From assembly GCA_023443125.1 (NCBI GenBank), contig JAEZVO010000023.1, positions 1 to 36,397 of the forward strand: a DNA stretch of 36,397 nucleotides. The letters run 5' to 3'. Position numbers and translations under genes: made by a program. The notes below the pieces were generated by a model. It did not search any database. It was given only the letters and a program-made list of their open reading frames with translations, and was not told where the DNA came from. This stretch comes from Actinomycetes bacterium (GTDB taxonomy: Bacteria; Actinomycetota; Actinomycetes; Propionibacteriales; Propionibacteriaceae). Every line of letters starts with the position of its first letter. Position 1 is the first letter of the stretch. Below, piece after piece: positions 14,720-25,913 of the stretch.

Positions 14720-15811
14720 TCAGTAGTACACCATCTGCATCGCGGTGCGGACCTCTTCCAGGGTCTGTACCGCGATTTCGCGTGCCCGCTCGTTGCCAGC
14801 GCGCAGCACGCTTTCCAGGAAGCCCGGATCTTGTTCCAGCTCCGCACGACGGGCGCGGATGGGCGCAAGGTACTCGTTGAGCGCCTCCGTGACGAGCTTC
14901 TTGAGCCCGCCTCCTCCAGCGTCGCCAAGCTCGGCGGCAACGTCGACGGGGTCGCGGTCGAGCGCGAGCGCTGCGATGTTGACGAGGTTGGACACCTCAG
15001 GGCGCTGCTCGGGATCGTAGGTGATGTGGCGGTCGGAATCAGTCACGGCACGCTTGATCAGCTTGGCTGTCTCGTCGGCGGTGAACCCAATCTCGATGGT
15101 GTTGTTCCGGGATTTGCTCATCTTCGCACCATCGAGACCGAGCACGGTTCCTGACTTGCTCAGCAGCGCTTCGGGCTCGGGGAACACGGGTGTGGCCTCG
15201 TCAGCGCGCCCATAGCGCTCGTCGAAACGCCTGGCGATGACACGGGCCTGCTCGAGGTGCGGCAGCTGGTCCTTGCCGACCGGCACGAGGTTTGCCTTGC
15301 AGAACAAGATGTCGGCAGCCTGGTGCACGGGGTAGGTGAGCAACAGCCCAGACATAGGGCGTCCATCAGTGGCCTCCAACTCCGTCTTCACTGTTGGATT
15401 GCGCCGAAGCTCTGCGTCGGTGGCCAGCGAGAGGAACGGCAACATGAGCTGGTTCAGCTCCGGCAGCGCGGAGTGTGTGAAGAAGGTGACCTTGTCTGGG
15501 TCCAGCCCGATTGAGAGGTAGTCGGTCAGCAGGGAGTAGACACGATCTCGGATGGGGCCCACGCCGTCACGATCAGTGATGACTTGGTAGTCGGCAATGA
15601 GCACCATCGTCTCGACGCCCGCTTTCGCCAAACGCACCCTGTTCTCCAGCGACCCAAACAGGTGCCCGATGTGCAGGTTGCCCGTGGGGCGGTCACCCGT
15701 CAGAATCCGGAACTTGCTGGGATCCTTGGTGATCTCCTGTTCAATGGCTTGGCTGCGTTGTGTGGAACGTGCGAGCGATGCTTCAGGATCGAAGTGGGTC
15801 GAAATCGTCAT
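14720..15811 (-). CDS. trpS: Tryptophan-tRNA ligase
   Basis: Class Ic aminoacyl-tRNA synthetase that charges tRNA-Trp; 363 residues, a normal length. The Rossmann fold starts with TGDRPTGNLHIGHLFGS, with the HIGH signature at 47-50. GLDGAKMSKSRNNT gives KMSKS at 230-234, and the C-terminal helical anticodon-recognition part is complete. The ATG at 15811 begins MTISTHFDPE, leaving a charged extension of about 35 residues before the core fold. It follows the PHP-domain gene by about 42 bp on the same strand, so co-transcription is possible. No T-box or other leader is visible upstream. Confidence 0.95.
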   Translation of the reverse strand: MTISTHFDPEASLARSTQRSQAIEQEITKDPSKFRILTGDRPTGNLHIGHLFGSLENRVRLAKAGVETMVLIADYQVITDRDGVGPIRDRVYSLLTDYLSIGLDPDKVTFFTHSALPELNQLMLPFLSLATDAELRRNPTVKTELEATDGRPMSGLLLTYPVHQAADILFCKANLVPVGKDQLPHLEQARVIARRFDERYGRADEATPVFPEPEALLSKSGTVLGLDGAKMSKSRNNTIEIGFTADETAKLIKRAVTDSDRHITYDPEQRPEVSNLVNIAALALDRDPVDVAAELGDAGGGGLKKLVTEALNEYLAPIRARRAELEQDPGFLESVLRAGNERAREIAVQTLEEVRTAMQMVYY

Positions 15812-15853
15812 GCGCTCCAGCGTAGCGTCTTGCGTCGACTTCGCGCCTACACG

Positions 15854-16705
15854 CTAGACGACGCCGCCTCGCCGACGAATCCGCGCGATCAATTCGTTGT
15901 ACGCCTGCACCCTCGTCGTGTTGCACCCGAGCTCATGATTAACCTTTCCGGTTCCGTGGTAATCCGACGATCCCGTGCGGATGAGCCCGAGCCGGGCGCC
16001 CATCTGGAACAGCAGTTCCCGCACTTCAAGGCTGTGGTCTTGATGCTCCACCTCGATACCGTCGAGCTGATGCTCCCGAATGAGTCGCTCCAGCACCTCC
16101 GCGGTGAGCACCTGCCGGCATCCGCGCGACCACGGATGAGCGATCACTGCAACGCCCCTGGCGCCGTGGATGAGGTCGATGGCTTCCTCCAGCGGGCAGG
16201 CATAGCGTTCGGCATATCCGGGCTGGCCTTCCCCAATCCAGGTTTGGAACGCCTCCGTCCTGTTCGCCACCACTCCTTTTTGCACCAGGATGTCAGCCAC
16301 GTGCGGACGCCCAACCGCTGACGCGTCTCCCGCGTGCTCGTACACTTCGTCGATATTGATGTCGATGCCTGCGGCACGCAGGTTGTCGATCATGCGGGGC
16401 AAGCGTTCCGTTCTCCCAGCGCGGATGCGAGCCAGTTCTGCTTTCAAGTCTGCGTTGCGCGGATCACAGCCGTAGCCGAGCAAGTGAACCGACTTCCCCT
16501 CGAATTTCGTCGACATCTCGAGCCCATTCAGAACGCGAAGCCCCGAGCGCTTCCCAGCCTCCTGTGCTTCCGTGATGCCGGCGAAGGTGTCGTGGTCGGT
16601 CAGCGCCACGACGTCCAGACCCGCAGCAATAGCTTTTTGCACCAACATCGTGGGTGAGTCTGTGCCGTCCGAGACATTCGAGTGAGTGTGCAAGTCGATC
16701 CGCAT
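15854..16705 (-). CDS. PHP-domain phosphoesterase (TrpH/RNase AM-like)
   Basis: Metal-dependent phosphoesterase of the PHP superfamily, 283 residues from ATG 16705. The metal ligands are visible: HTHS (His6, His8), LTDHDT, then GRPH, IAHPW and the C-terminal SSDYHG. The opening RIDLHTHSNVSDGT is that of the TrpH/YciV group, which includes a 5'-3' exonuclease and 3',5'-nucleotide bisphosphatases; which substrate applies here cannot be told. A longer reading from GTG 16738 adds 11 residues that look non-conserved. It lies upstream of trpS on the same strand and is divergent from the DUF2505 gene. Confidence 0.85.
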   Translation of the reverse strand: MRIDLHTHSNVSDGTDSPTMLVQKAIAAGLDVVALTDHDTFAGITEAQEAGKRSGLRVLNGLEMSTKFEGKSVHLLGYGCDPRNADLKAELARIRAGRTERLPRMIDNLRAAGIDINIDEVYEHAGDASAVGRPHVADILVQKGVVANRTEAFQTWIGEGQPGYAERYACPLEEAIDLIHGARGVAVIAHPWSRGCRQVLTAEVLERLIREHQLDGIEVEHQDHSLEVRELLFQMGARLGLIRTGSSDYHGTGKVNHELGCNTTRVQAYNELIARIRRRGGVV

Positions 16706-16795
16706 GGCCCCATGGTAGTTCTCCGCGCGCGCCCGCACGCGGAGTGCGACGTTTCCGTGCAGAACCCGTGCACACGGACCATTAGACTATGCGCC

Positions 16796-17266
16796 ATGAA
16801 GTTGGCGTTTCAGCACTCCTACCCAGCCCCACCCCGCGACGTCGCGGCGCTACTGCGCAACGAGGCTTTCCTCGAGGACGTGGCCCAACACGCGGGGGCA
16901 GTGCAGCATACTGTCGCAGTCGGCGACGTCGGCACGCGCGTCGATATGATGCTGCCCGCACCCGAACACGTGCAAAAAATCCTGGGCAAGACGGTGAAGG
17001 TTTCGATTCTCATGGCCATCTCCGACGAGTCCTCAGACGGCACCATTCCCGGGACGGTGAACGTCGACGTGCCCGGCATGCCCGTCGAGGCGAGCGCCAC
17101 GTCGAAGCTCGCGCCGACGAGTACAGGCACTGTGGGCGACTACGAAGGGGAGCTCAAGGTCAAGATTCCGCTCGTGGGCAAGAAAGTCGAGGCCCAGGTG
17201 GAGCCCTTCATCGTTCAAGCGTTTGCCGGCATGGAGCGCCGTGCTCGCGTGTGGCTGACACGCTGA
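16796..17266 (+). CDS. DUF2505 family protein
   Basis: A 156-residue protein opening MKLAFQHSYPAPPRDVAALL. It has alternating beta-strands and a C-terminal helix, with the pattern EGELKVKIPLVGKKVEAQVEPFI that I associate with DUF2505, an actinobacterial SRPBCC/START-like family that may bind a hydrophobic ligand. There is no signal peptide. The start at 16796 was chosen because upstream codons overlap the divergent PHP gene region and carry no family similarity. The gene ends 8 bp from the convergent DUF6912-like gene. Confidence 0.8.
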   Translation: MKLAFQHSYPAPPRDVAALLRNEAFLEDVAQHAGAVQHTVAVGDVGTRVDMMLPAPEHVQKILGKTVKVSILMAISDESSDGTIPGTVNVDVPGMPVEASATSKLAPTSTGTVGDYEGELKVKIPLVGKKVEAQVEPFIVQAFAGMERRARVWLTR

Positions 17267-17274
17267 CTACGGAA

Positions 17275-17733
17275 CTAGCCGCGTCGGTACTCCACGACGT
17301 CGTTCCATAGCAGGTCATGTTCTTGCAGCAAGGCCTGTACTTCCGGCAGTTCCCAGGCGTCGTCGATACTCGAGCCTGCGGGCACGGTCGGGAGTTCCAC
17401 CCCCGGTGCGTCTTCGAACCACGCTGTCATGGCTTCATGCGGGCAGCGCACGAGCAGGCACTCGCCGTTCGCCGAGTCTTCGCCCGCTTCAACGAGCGCG
17501 GCGTCGACCTCCGCGACGATGACCACGCGCTCGCCGAATTCGATTAGCCCGGAGATGGATGCCAACACCATGGCTGCGTACTCGGCATCTTCGGACATGT
17601 CCTCCGTGTACCCCAGCTCGTCGAGCAGATCACGCGTCACTGTGTATGCGCGACGCTGCTCAATGGGCACCTCCCCTGTGAGCATGGGGAGCTCTGCTGC
17701 AGCAATGGGAATGAACACAAGCTTTCTAGCCAC
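17275..17733 (-). CDS. DUF6912-like conserved protein
   Basis: From GTG 17733 the product is 152 residues, starting MARKLVFIPIAAAELPML and containing an AYTVTRDLLDELG and DAEYAAMVLAS pattern like the actinobacterial DUF6912 family; the function is unknown. The protein is acidic and has no membrane segment. The open frame continues to 18006, but that extension reads across the promoter of the divergent lipoprotein gene and has no family character. No strong ribosome site precedes the GTG, so the exact start is the weak point. Confidence 0.72.
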   Translation of the reverse strand: MARKLVFIPIAAAELPMLTGEVPIEQRRAYTVTRDLLDELGYTEDMSEDAEYAAMVLASISGLIEFGERVVIVAEVDAALVEAGEDSANGECLLVRCPHEAMTAWFEDAPGVELPTVPAGSSIDDAWELPEVQALLQEHDLLWNDVVEYRRG

Positions 17734-17839
17734 ACACCAAGCGTAGGCGCACGTTCGAGGACACGCCGGAGCTACGCGCCCACACGCAGGCTGATTGTTC
17801 GACGCTTTTCCGATACGGTCGTCTCGTCGAAAGAAAGAG

Positions 17840-18181
17840 ATGCGCATGCTACGTAGAACGATGCTCGCCGCGACCGCCTCGATGCTGATCCTCACCGCGT
17901 GCGGCGGCGCCGGCTCCGCCGAACCAGTGACAGTGAACCTCGATGTTCCCGAGGGCGGGATCGCGACGCCTATCAAGCAGTCGGTTCCGCTCGGATCCGA
18001 GCTCACCCTGATCGTGACGACGGCCTACGACGACGACATCCATGTCCACGGCTACGAGCACTCGTTCCCTACAAAAGCCGGCGAACCGCACGAGATCACC
18101 TTCACCGCCAACATGGCGGGTGCCTACGAAATCGAAAGTCATGGCGCCAACCAGGTGTACATGAAGTTGGTGGTCGAATGA
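17840..18181 (+). CDS. Cupredoxin-like lipoprotein
   Basis: A 113-residue exported lipoprotein. Residues 1-21 form a lipoprotein signal (MRMLRR, a hydrophobic core, then LTAC with Cys21 as the lipidated residue). The mature part is all beta, with two consecutive histidine-bearing strands (DDIHVHGYEH) and a late SHGANQ segment, which resembles a small cupredoxin-like fold. The usual cysteine ligand of a blue-copper site is absent, so metal binding is uncertain. Its stop overlaps the start of the next gene (ATGA), so the two are translationally coupled and probably work together at the membrane. ATG 17840 follows AAAGAGA; ATG 17846 is possible. Confidence 0.75.
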   Translation: MRMLRRTMLAATASMLILTACGGAGSAEPVTVNLDVPEGGIATPIKQSVPLGSELTLIVTTAYDDDIHVHGYEHSFPTKAGEPHEITFTANMAGAYEIESHGANQVYMKLVVE

Positions 18182-19452
18182 TTCTTCTCCACGGCATCGC
18201 ATCGCGATCAGACCTCCCGCTTCCGTTCTGGCTCGTGCTGCTCGCTGCGGCGGTGGTGCTACTCGTCACGTTCTACTTTCTATTCTTTGCGTGGAAGCGC
18301 TCGCGATTTGAAGATGACGACGGTGTGCCCATGCCGCGTCTCACCAAAGCAATCGATAGCCTTCCTGGGCGCATCATCGCTCGTACCTCAGTGGGGGCAG
18401 TCTGGATTCTCAGCGCAATCGCGCTCATCTTCGGCGCTGACCGTATTGACAATCCTGTGGTGGGCTTCATCTACGTCTGGCTATGGGTTGGGCTCGTTGT
18501 CTTCTCGGTGTTCCTCGGGAAGGCGTATAAAGCGACGAACCCCATTCGCACGCTCCTGGCGTTCCGAGGTAGCGCGAAGGTAGCTCCCGACGGCCCTGGC
18601 TCCCGCGCCCCCGCGGCGCTCGCGCTCGCGGGCTTTCTGTACATGGAGCTCGTGCTCCCCCAAGGCGTCACGTTGCCAGCGCTGCGCATCGCAGCTGGGC
18701 TGTGGGTGGCGTGGTGCATCGTCGGATATTTCGTACGTCCGCACTGGATCGAACGGGCTGATCCGTTCGAAGTGTATGGAACGACGGTGGCGAGCTTGTC
18801 GCCGTGGAAACGCAAAGATGGCGTGGTGCAGCGGATGAATCCGGTGCGCAACCTCGCGAGCTGGGTCCCGCCGACGGCGACGTACGCCGTCGCGGTGGTG
18901 CTGCTGGGCGGCACCGCATTCGATGCCATGTCCAACACGCCTCGTTGGCAGCGCATGGTCCAAGACGTCACCACGCCCGCCTGGGTGCTGGGAACCATAG
19001 GGCTGGCCGCTACGATCGCGCTCGTCGCGGCGCTCTACGCCTTCGGCTGCAAGTTCCTCGACGAGGGTGAGGGGCTGCGCTCCACGATGAACCGTCTCTC
19101 CCCTGGCTTAGTGCCGCTGATCGTCGGATATTGCCTCGCCCACTACGGCACCTACCTGTATCTCGAGGGGCAACGCACCGCCATCAGGTTCAACGATCCC
19201 CTTGGCACCGGGCAGAACTGGTTCGGCTTTGCGGAGGCTGGCCCCAACGTCGATCTGTTCGCTTTCCCCACGTTCGTGGCTTGGGCCCAGGTGCTGCTCA
19301 TCGTCGGCGGACATGTACTCGGTGTTGTCGTCACACACGATGTTGCTCTGCGCCGCCCGGCCGGCAAGGTGATGATGCGCCAGCTACCGCTGCTGCTCGT
19401 GATGGTGGTGTTCACCGTCGGTGGGCTGCTGCTCATGTTTGGTGGAAGCTAA
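18178..19452 (+). CDS. Polytopic membrane protein paired with the lipoprotein
   Basis: A 424-residue integral membrane protein with about ten hydrophobic segments by eye: one near residues 13-37, three in the first third, then pairs through to the C-terminal LLLVMVVFTVGGLLLMFGG. Conserved-looking features include a KATNPIRTL loop and GYCLAHYGTYLYLEGQ within a membrane segment, where His and Tyr could be functional. Related actinobacterial proteins are often annotated fenitrothion hydrolase, a label I consider unreliable for this context. It begins at ATG 18178, overlapping the lipoprotein stop by ATGA. A role in copper or another small-ligand process is suggested only by the cupredoxin-like partner. 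Confidence 0.8.
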   Translation: MILLHGIASRSDLPLPFWLVLLAAAVVLLVTFYFLFFAWKRSRFEDDDGVPMPRLTKAIDSLPGRIIARTSVGAVWILSAIALIFGADRIDNPVVGFIYVWLWVGLVVFSVFLGKAYKATNPIRTLLAFRGSAKVAPDGPGSRAPAALALAGFLYMELVLPQGVTLPALRIAAGLWVAWCIVGYFVRPHWIERADPFEVYGTTVASLSPWKRKDGVVQRMNPVRNLASWVPPTATYAVAVVLLGGTAFDAMSNTPRWQRMVQDVTTPAWVLGTIGLAATIALVAALYAFGCKFLDEGEGLRSTMNRLSPGLVPLIVGYCLAHYGTYLYLEGQRTAIRFNDPLGTGQNWFGFAEAGPNVDLFAFPTFVAWAQVLLIVGGHVLGVVVTHDVALRRPAGKVMMRQLPLLLVMVVFTVGGLLLMFGGS

Positions 19453-19456
19453 CGGC

Positions 19457-19485
19457 TCTTCCTCGCCGATTACGGGGCGAGAAGA
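19457..19485 (+). terminator. Possible terminator hairpin after the membrane-protein gene
   Basis: TCTT-C-CTCGCC (19457-19467) pairs with GGCGAG-AAGA (19476-19485) around an 8-nt loop, 4 bp after the stop codon. It lacks a following T-tract, so this is tentative. Confidence 0.35.
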
Positions 19486-19548
19486 AAGTGTTGTCCGACG
19501 GTTTGTAGTACCTAGTTGTTGGGCTATTCCCGCATTTAGCGTGGGAGC

Positions 19549-19908
19549 ATGCTTCACAAAACCAGTACACCTGCGGGCGTCCAGCGCCCCCGCAGCGCCG
19601 GGTCACCGCCGCCCCGTCAAGTGATTGCGCTCGCCACTGCCGTCGTCGAATCACTGTTTGGCCGACGTCCCCTCCACCACCTGCGCCAGCACCTGAGCGC
19701 GCATGCCTTCGAGAGCCTGGCGGAGGGGAGAGAATCGGGCCAATTTCTGCGATCGACCATCGGCTCCTGGCGTTGCCAAATGCCGACGTCGACAGCCGCC
19801 GAAGTCTGCATCAGAGTGTCCTTACACGGCCGCTGGCTCGTGTGCGTGATGCGCCTCGATCTACTCAAGCAGTGGCGCTGCTCCGAGTTTCGCGTTCTCG
19901 GAGCCTAA
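19549..19908 (+). CDS. Rv3235-like family protein
   Basis: This 119-residue protein has a disordered, Pro/Arg-rich N-terminus of about 25 residues. It then has a helical ALATAVVESLFGRRPLHHLRQHLSAHAFESL segment (in part) and beta-strands ending in RWLVCVMRLDLLKQWRCSEFRVLG. This arrangement matches the small Rv3235-like family found near secA in Actinobacteria; the function is unknown. It converges on secA, with 30 bp between stop codons. The ATG at 19549 has GGGAG almost touching it, so initiation could be from another codon. Confidence 0.7.
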   Translation: MLHKTSTPAGVQRPRSAGSPPPRQVIALATAVVESLFGRRPLHHLRQHLSAHAFESLAEGRESGQFLRSTIGSWRCQMPTSTAAEVCIRVSLHGRWLVCVMRLDLLKQWRCSEFRVLGA

Positions 19909-19938
19909 GCGCCGCGTCCTCTGGGTGCGTGATGCGCG

Positions 19939-22671
<2,733 letters not shown>

Positions 22672-22742
22672 GTCGAGTGTCCTTCGATTGCACAACAGAT
22701 GCCTTCGCCATCCTAGCGCCGTCGCGCAATACGCGTGGAAAT

Positions 22743-22784
22743 GTTCACGGGCGTCCAGCGTGACTACGCCGAACGCCCGTGAAC
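22743..22784 (-). terminator. Strong hairpin between hpf and secA
   Basis: GTTCACGGGCGT (22743-22754) and ACGCCCGTGAAC (22773-22784) form a perfect 12-bp stem. An inner stem GCGT-gact-ACGC (22758-22769) lies inside it. It lies 17 bp after the hpf stop on the minus strand, followed on that strand by ATTTCC. It is likely to terminate, at least partly, the mtrA-to-hpf transcription before secA. Confidence 0.65.
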
Positions 22785-22800
22785 GATCAGATTGGATAGG

Positions 22801-23406
22801 TTACTTGTCGACGTTCAGGTGGATGACGCCGTAGTTGTATGCCTTGCGCCGGTAGACCACCGACGGCCTGCCCGTCTCAGCATCTTCGTAGAGGAAGAAG
22901 TCGTGGCCGACGAGTTCCATCTCGTCGAGAGCCTGCGCGAGCGTGAGCGGCACTGCGTCGAACTCCTTCTCACGTACCACCAGCGGGCCATCTCCCGTGA
23001 CGACGAGACCAGCTACTTCCTGCTCCGGCACCGCATCGTCTTCCAGTGGCTCCTGCGCGGGCGGGATGGGAGCAATATCGCCGATCGCTGTGCGGAGCCC
23101 ACGGTGGTTCTTCCGTCGGTCTGCGGCCTTCCGAAGCTGCGCCTTCAACCGATCCAGCGCCGCTTCGAAGGCGAGCATCTTGTCAGACGACCGGCCTTCT
23201 GCCCGAACAACCGGGCCCTTGCTGCGCAGGGTGATTTGCACAACGACAGCGTCTTCGGGATCTTTCGTGGCCTCGCGAGCGTGAAACTCGACCTCGGAGC
23301 GGATCACCCGATCCCGCAATTTTTCAACGGTTTCGAGCCGTTCGGCAACGGTCTCTTTGAGCTCAGGGCTGAGGTTGCAGTGCCGGCCGGTGACGACGAT
23401 GTCCAT
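22801..23406 (-). CDS. hpf: Ribosome hibernation promoting factor, long form
   Basis: The 201-residue product is a long HPF. An N-terminal S30AE domain (MDIVVTGRHCNLSPELKETV to about residue 100) binds the decoding region of resting 30S subunits. A C-terminal dimerisation domain ends in DFFLYEDAETGRPSVVYRRKAYNYGVIHL, which drives 100S ribosome formation. GGAGGAGTC immediately precedes ATG 23406 and fixes the start; the longer open frame to 23484 crosses a hairpin. It lies between comF and secA, as in mycobacteria. Its own leader hairpin suggests transcription separate from comF. Confidence 0.93.
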   Translation of the reverse strand: MDIVVTGRHCNLSPELKETVAERLETVEKLRDRVIRSEVEFHAREATKDPEDAVVVQITLRSKGPVVRAEGRSSDKMLAFEAALDRLKAQLRKAADRRKNHRGLRTAIGDIAPIPPAQEPLEDDAVPEQEVAGLVVTGDGPLVVREKEFDAVPLTLAQALDEMELVGHDFFLYEDAETGRPSVVYRRKAYNYGVIHLNVDK

Positions 23407-23432
23407 GACTCCTCCATGAGTAGAAAACGCGA

Positions 23433-23470
23433 AACCGCAAAGTTCAGTGGTGTTGCTGAGCTCTGCGGTT
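23433..23470 (-). terminator. Hairpin in the comF-hpf interval
   Basis: On the minus strand AACCGCA (23470-23464) pairs with TGCGGTT (23439-23433) around a partly paired interior, and TTTCGCGTTTTC follows. This looks like an imperfect rho-independent terminator for the lpqB/comF transcript. It sits 27 bp upstream of the hpf start, so it could also be a leader attenuator. Confidence 0.5.
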
Positions 23471-23530
23471 GTTCCATATGACAACGTTACCGCCTACTGC
23501 CAAAGCTGGTGACGAGGGTCGCGATTTTGT

Positions 23531-24181
23531 TCACGATTGCGATAGTTCATCGACGTTCGCGATCACGGCAGCGGCAAGCACGTCGACGCCCGAGCGCTCC
23601 AGGGCTCGAATGCCCTCGGCGAGGGAGGCACCGGTGGTGACGATGTCGTCGACGACAACTACCCTGCCGGCACGCATCGTCGAGCGCATCGAACCGCGCA
23701 TGTTCTGGCTGCGCGACGCACGACTGAGCTCGAGTTGGTCGGCGCCCCTTGAAGTTCGACGAAGCCCCCGCCGGCTGCGAAGCCCCACCGACCGAGCCGC
23801 CGCGGCTGCCAAGCGAGCTCCATGATCGAACCCTCTGGCCCGCACCGCGCTCGGGCGCGACGGGATGGGCACCAACCAGGTATCACTGGGCAGCTGCAAC
23901 GCTTTGACGGCCACGGCGAGACGCTTCGAGAGTGCCGGCTCGATATGGAGTGCGCCGTCGTCCTTGTACCGGGGAATGATCTTGCTCAAGTAGGGCCGAT
24001 ACGGATTGGCCGCCACGATCGTCGGCACACCGGGGCGCTCAACAACCGTCGGGGAGACGTCGAGCGCTAGGGCACACGCTCCGCACAATCCCCAGCCCGG
24101 TTCGTCGCATCCAGGGCATTGCGCACCGAGCAACAGATCTGCGAGGGCATCAATGATGTTCACACTCCACAGTGTGTCCAC
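23531..24181 (-). CDS. ComF-like phosphoribosyltransferase-fold protein
   Basis: The 216-residue product has an N-terminal zinc knuckle (CPGCDEPGWGLCGAC) and a PRTase-type domain with the PRPP-binding loop VVVVDDIVTTGASL near residue 180. This is the ComF/GntX architecture, known for a role in DNA uptake in competent bacteria but of unclear role in Actinobacteria. The GTG at 24181 has GAGG upstream; GTG 24163 is an alternative. It follows lpqB by 43 bp, the same neighbour as in mycobacteria (Rv3242c region). Confidence 0.87.
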   Translation of the reverse strand: MDTLWSVNIIDALADLLLGAQCPGCDEPGWGLCGACALALDVSPTVVERPGVPTIVAANPYRPYLSKIIPRYKDDGALHIEPALSKRLAVAVKALQLPSDTWLVPIPSRPSAVRARGFDHGARLAAAAARSVGLRSRRGLRRTSRGADQLELSRASRSQNMRGSMRSTMRAGRVVVVDDIVTTGASLAEGIRALERSGVDVLAAAVIANVDELSQS

Positions 24182-24224
24182 TCAGCCTCGCCGATTTGCA
24201 TTCTCCACAGGGCCAGCTTGCCGG

Positions 24225-25913
24225 TCAGCCAGCGAACGCCAAATCGGCGACCTTGACGTCGACGGGCGTCCACCGGTTTGGCGCGGTGTACCGCCACACC
24301 GCACCGCCACTGCCACGCAAGGCGATCAGGCCACCACCTTGGCGTGGTAACGCGGCGACGCCCTGAATGGGCTCGCGGAAACTGCCAATCTCTTCGACGA
24401 ACGCCCCATCCGAGCTGACAACCATCACGCCCCAACTCTCATCGACATCGCCTGCGAGCACGAGCGTGGACTCCGAGTTCCACTGCACATCATCAATGCG
24501 GGTGATCGACTGCCCACTCGATCCGGTGGGCGGTAGCTCTTGCCACCGATCAAGCACACCTGACTGCGAAGCAACCATCTGCCCGAGGTGAGTGCTTCCA
24601 TTGCGCTCCCCTAAGACAGCTGCCATGGCGCCAGTCTGGTGCACCGAGAATCCCCGCAGGGCCATGCTTGCCGGTAGGCGGACGTCCATCACCTCCACTT
24701 CATGCTGCGCCGACACCCGGAACATTCTGGTCATGCCCTCAGCGTCGTCGCCAAGCGCATAGAAGTAGCCCAGCGCCCATTGCCCGTCGTGAATGTTCGT
24801 GAATCCCGGTGTGATGGGAGTCAGGGTGTCATCTCTCGGTCCGACGGACACAGTTTGGCGGTCTTCCCCGATCAACGCCATCTGTGTGCCGTCGATAGAG
24901 ATGGCTACCTCCGCTGATGGCGGCAACTCGCCCGCCAACGGCACGAATCGTCCGTGGTCATTCAGCATTCCGGGCGTGCGGTCTTGCACCGCGAAGAGGT
25001 CTTGCGACAACGTCCTCGACAGCACTGAATATCCTTGCTGCGTTGCTAATTCGAGCACACCATCGGCGCTTTGCCCAGGCAGGGTGAACTGGGTGCCATC
25101 GACAGTGATCTTCAGCGCAGTGACGCGTGGCACCGAAGTGAGCGACCACAGTAGCTGCGCGCCGAGGCGCCGTCGCTGCTCTGGCGGCATCGATAGTGCC
25201 AATCCCGTGAAATCAACCGCCACGACTCCATCTTCGTCGACGCTCGCGCCGCCCTCGCCGAGTTTGACTCCCGACGGAATGGCGTTGCGCACGACGCTGC
25301 TCATGCGCTCAGATGGTCCGCGCAGCACAGCTTCGACGATTCGACCGGGTGACACTTCCGTTTCGGGAATCGTAAGCAGTTCAGGCACGCCAACGTCGCC
25401 CTGCAACGCGGAGAAGTAGATGGTGACCTGCCGATAGTTGCGGGTGAAGAGGTATCTGGACAGCAGCACACCGTCGGGCGGATTGCTGATGCGCCATTGC
25501 CCATCTTCCTCGACGAGTCCAAAGTCGTGTCGTAGCGGTTCTCCGCGCGGCTGGAACCGGTCTGTGTCGTCGATCTCCCCGAGCAAGACGCCCTGAAGGA
25601 GATAATGGTCGTCGCCCTCCACCACAGACCCTTGGAACACTTGCGTTGAGCGTTCAGGGGCCCATCGCGTGGCGGCGTCAGCGGTGAGGTAGGCGCGTGC
25701 TGTGCGATATGTGGCGTCGCCTTCCGACATGGCAAGCAAGAAGCCTTCGACGATTTGTGCAGGCTCATCGTCGCCTCGCGGGGGCTGTGGAGCGATTTCG
25801 ATGCCCGCCGAGTCTTCCGGAATGGGAACCTCTTCGATGGGGCCTTCGGTGGGGATCGACGCGCATCCCGTGCACACGAGGACGAGCATGAGCAGCAGTA
25901 CCCGAATTCTCAT
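24225..25913 (-). CDS. lpqB: Lipoprotein LpqB (MtrAB accessory)
   Basis: The 562-residue lipoprotein partners the MtrB sensor kinase in Actinobacteria and tunes MtrA phosphorylation and cell-wall homeostasis. The N-terminus MRIRVLLLMLVLVCTGC is a lipoprotein signal with Cys17 lipidated. A LpqB N-terminal domain, then a GerMN-type domain around residues 190-290 (TVDGTQFTLPGQ region), and a C-terminal beta-propeller-like part rich in short strands follow. Its ATG overlaps the mtrB stop in ATGA, so translation is coupled to mtrB. The gene order mtrA-mtrB-lpqB is diagnostic. Confidence 0.94.
   Translation of the reverse strand: MRIRVLLLMLVLVCTGCASIPTEGPIEEVPIPEDSAGIEIAPQPPRGDDEPAQIVEGFLLAMSEGDATYRTARAYLTADAATRWAPERSTQVFQGSVVEGDDHYLLQGVLLGEIDDTDRFQPRGEPLRHDFGLVEEDGQWRISNPPDGVLLSRYLFTRNYRQVTIYFSALQGDVGVPELLTIPETEVSPGRIVEAVLRGPSERMSSVVRNAIPSGVKLGEGGASVDEDGVVAVDFTGLALSMPPEQRRRLGAQLLWSLTSVPRVTALKITVDGTQFTLPGQSADGVLELATQQGYSVLSRTLSQDLFAVQDRTPGMLNDHGRFVPLAGELPPSAEVAISIDGTQMALIGEDRQTVSVGPRDDTLTPITPGFTNIHDGQWALGYFYALGDDAEGMTRMFRVSAQHEVEVMDVRLPASMALRGFSVHQTGAMAAVLGERNGSTHLGQMVASQSGVLDRWQELPPTGSSGQSITRIDDVQWNSESTLVLAGDVDESWGVMVVSSDGAFVEEIGSFREPIQGVAALPRQGGGLIALRGSGGAVWRYTAPNRWTPVDVKVADLAFAG

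Noticed and set aside
17734..18006. N-terminal extension of the DUF6912-like gene to 18006
   Set aside because: It would overlap the divergent lipoprotein gene and has no family character; GTG 17733 fits the known N-terminus.
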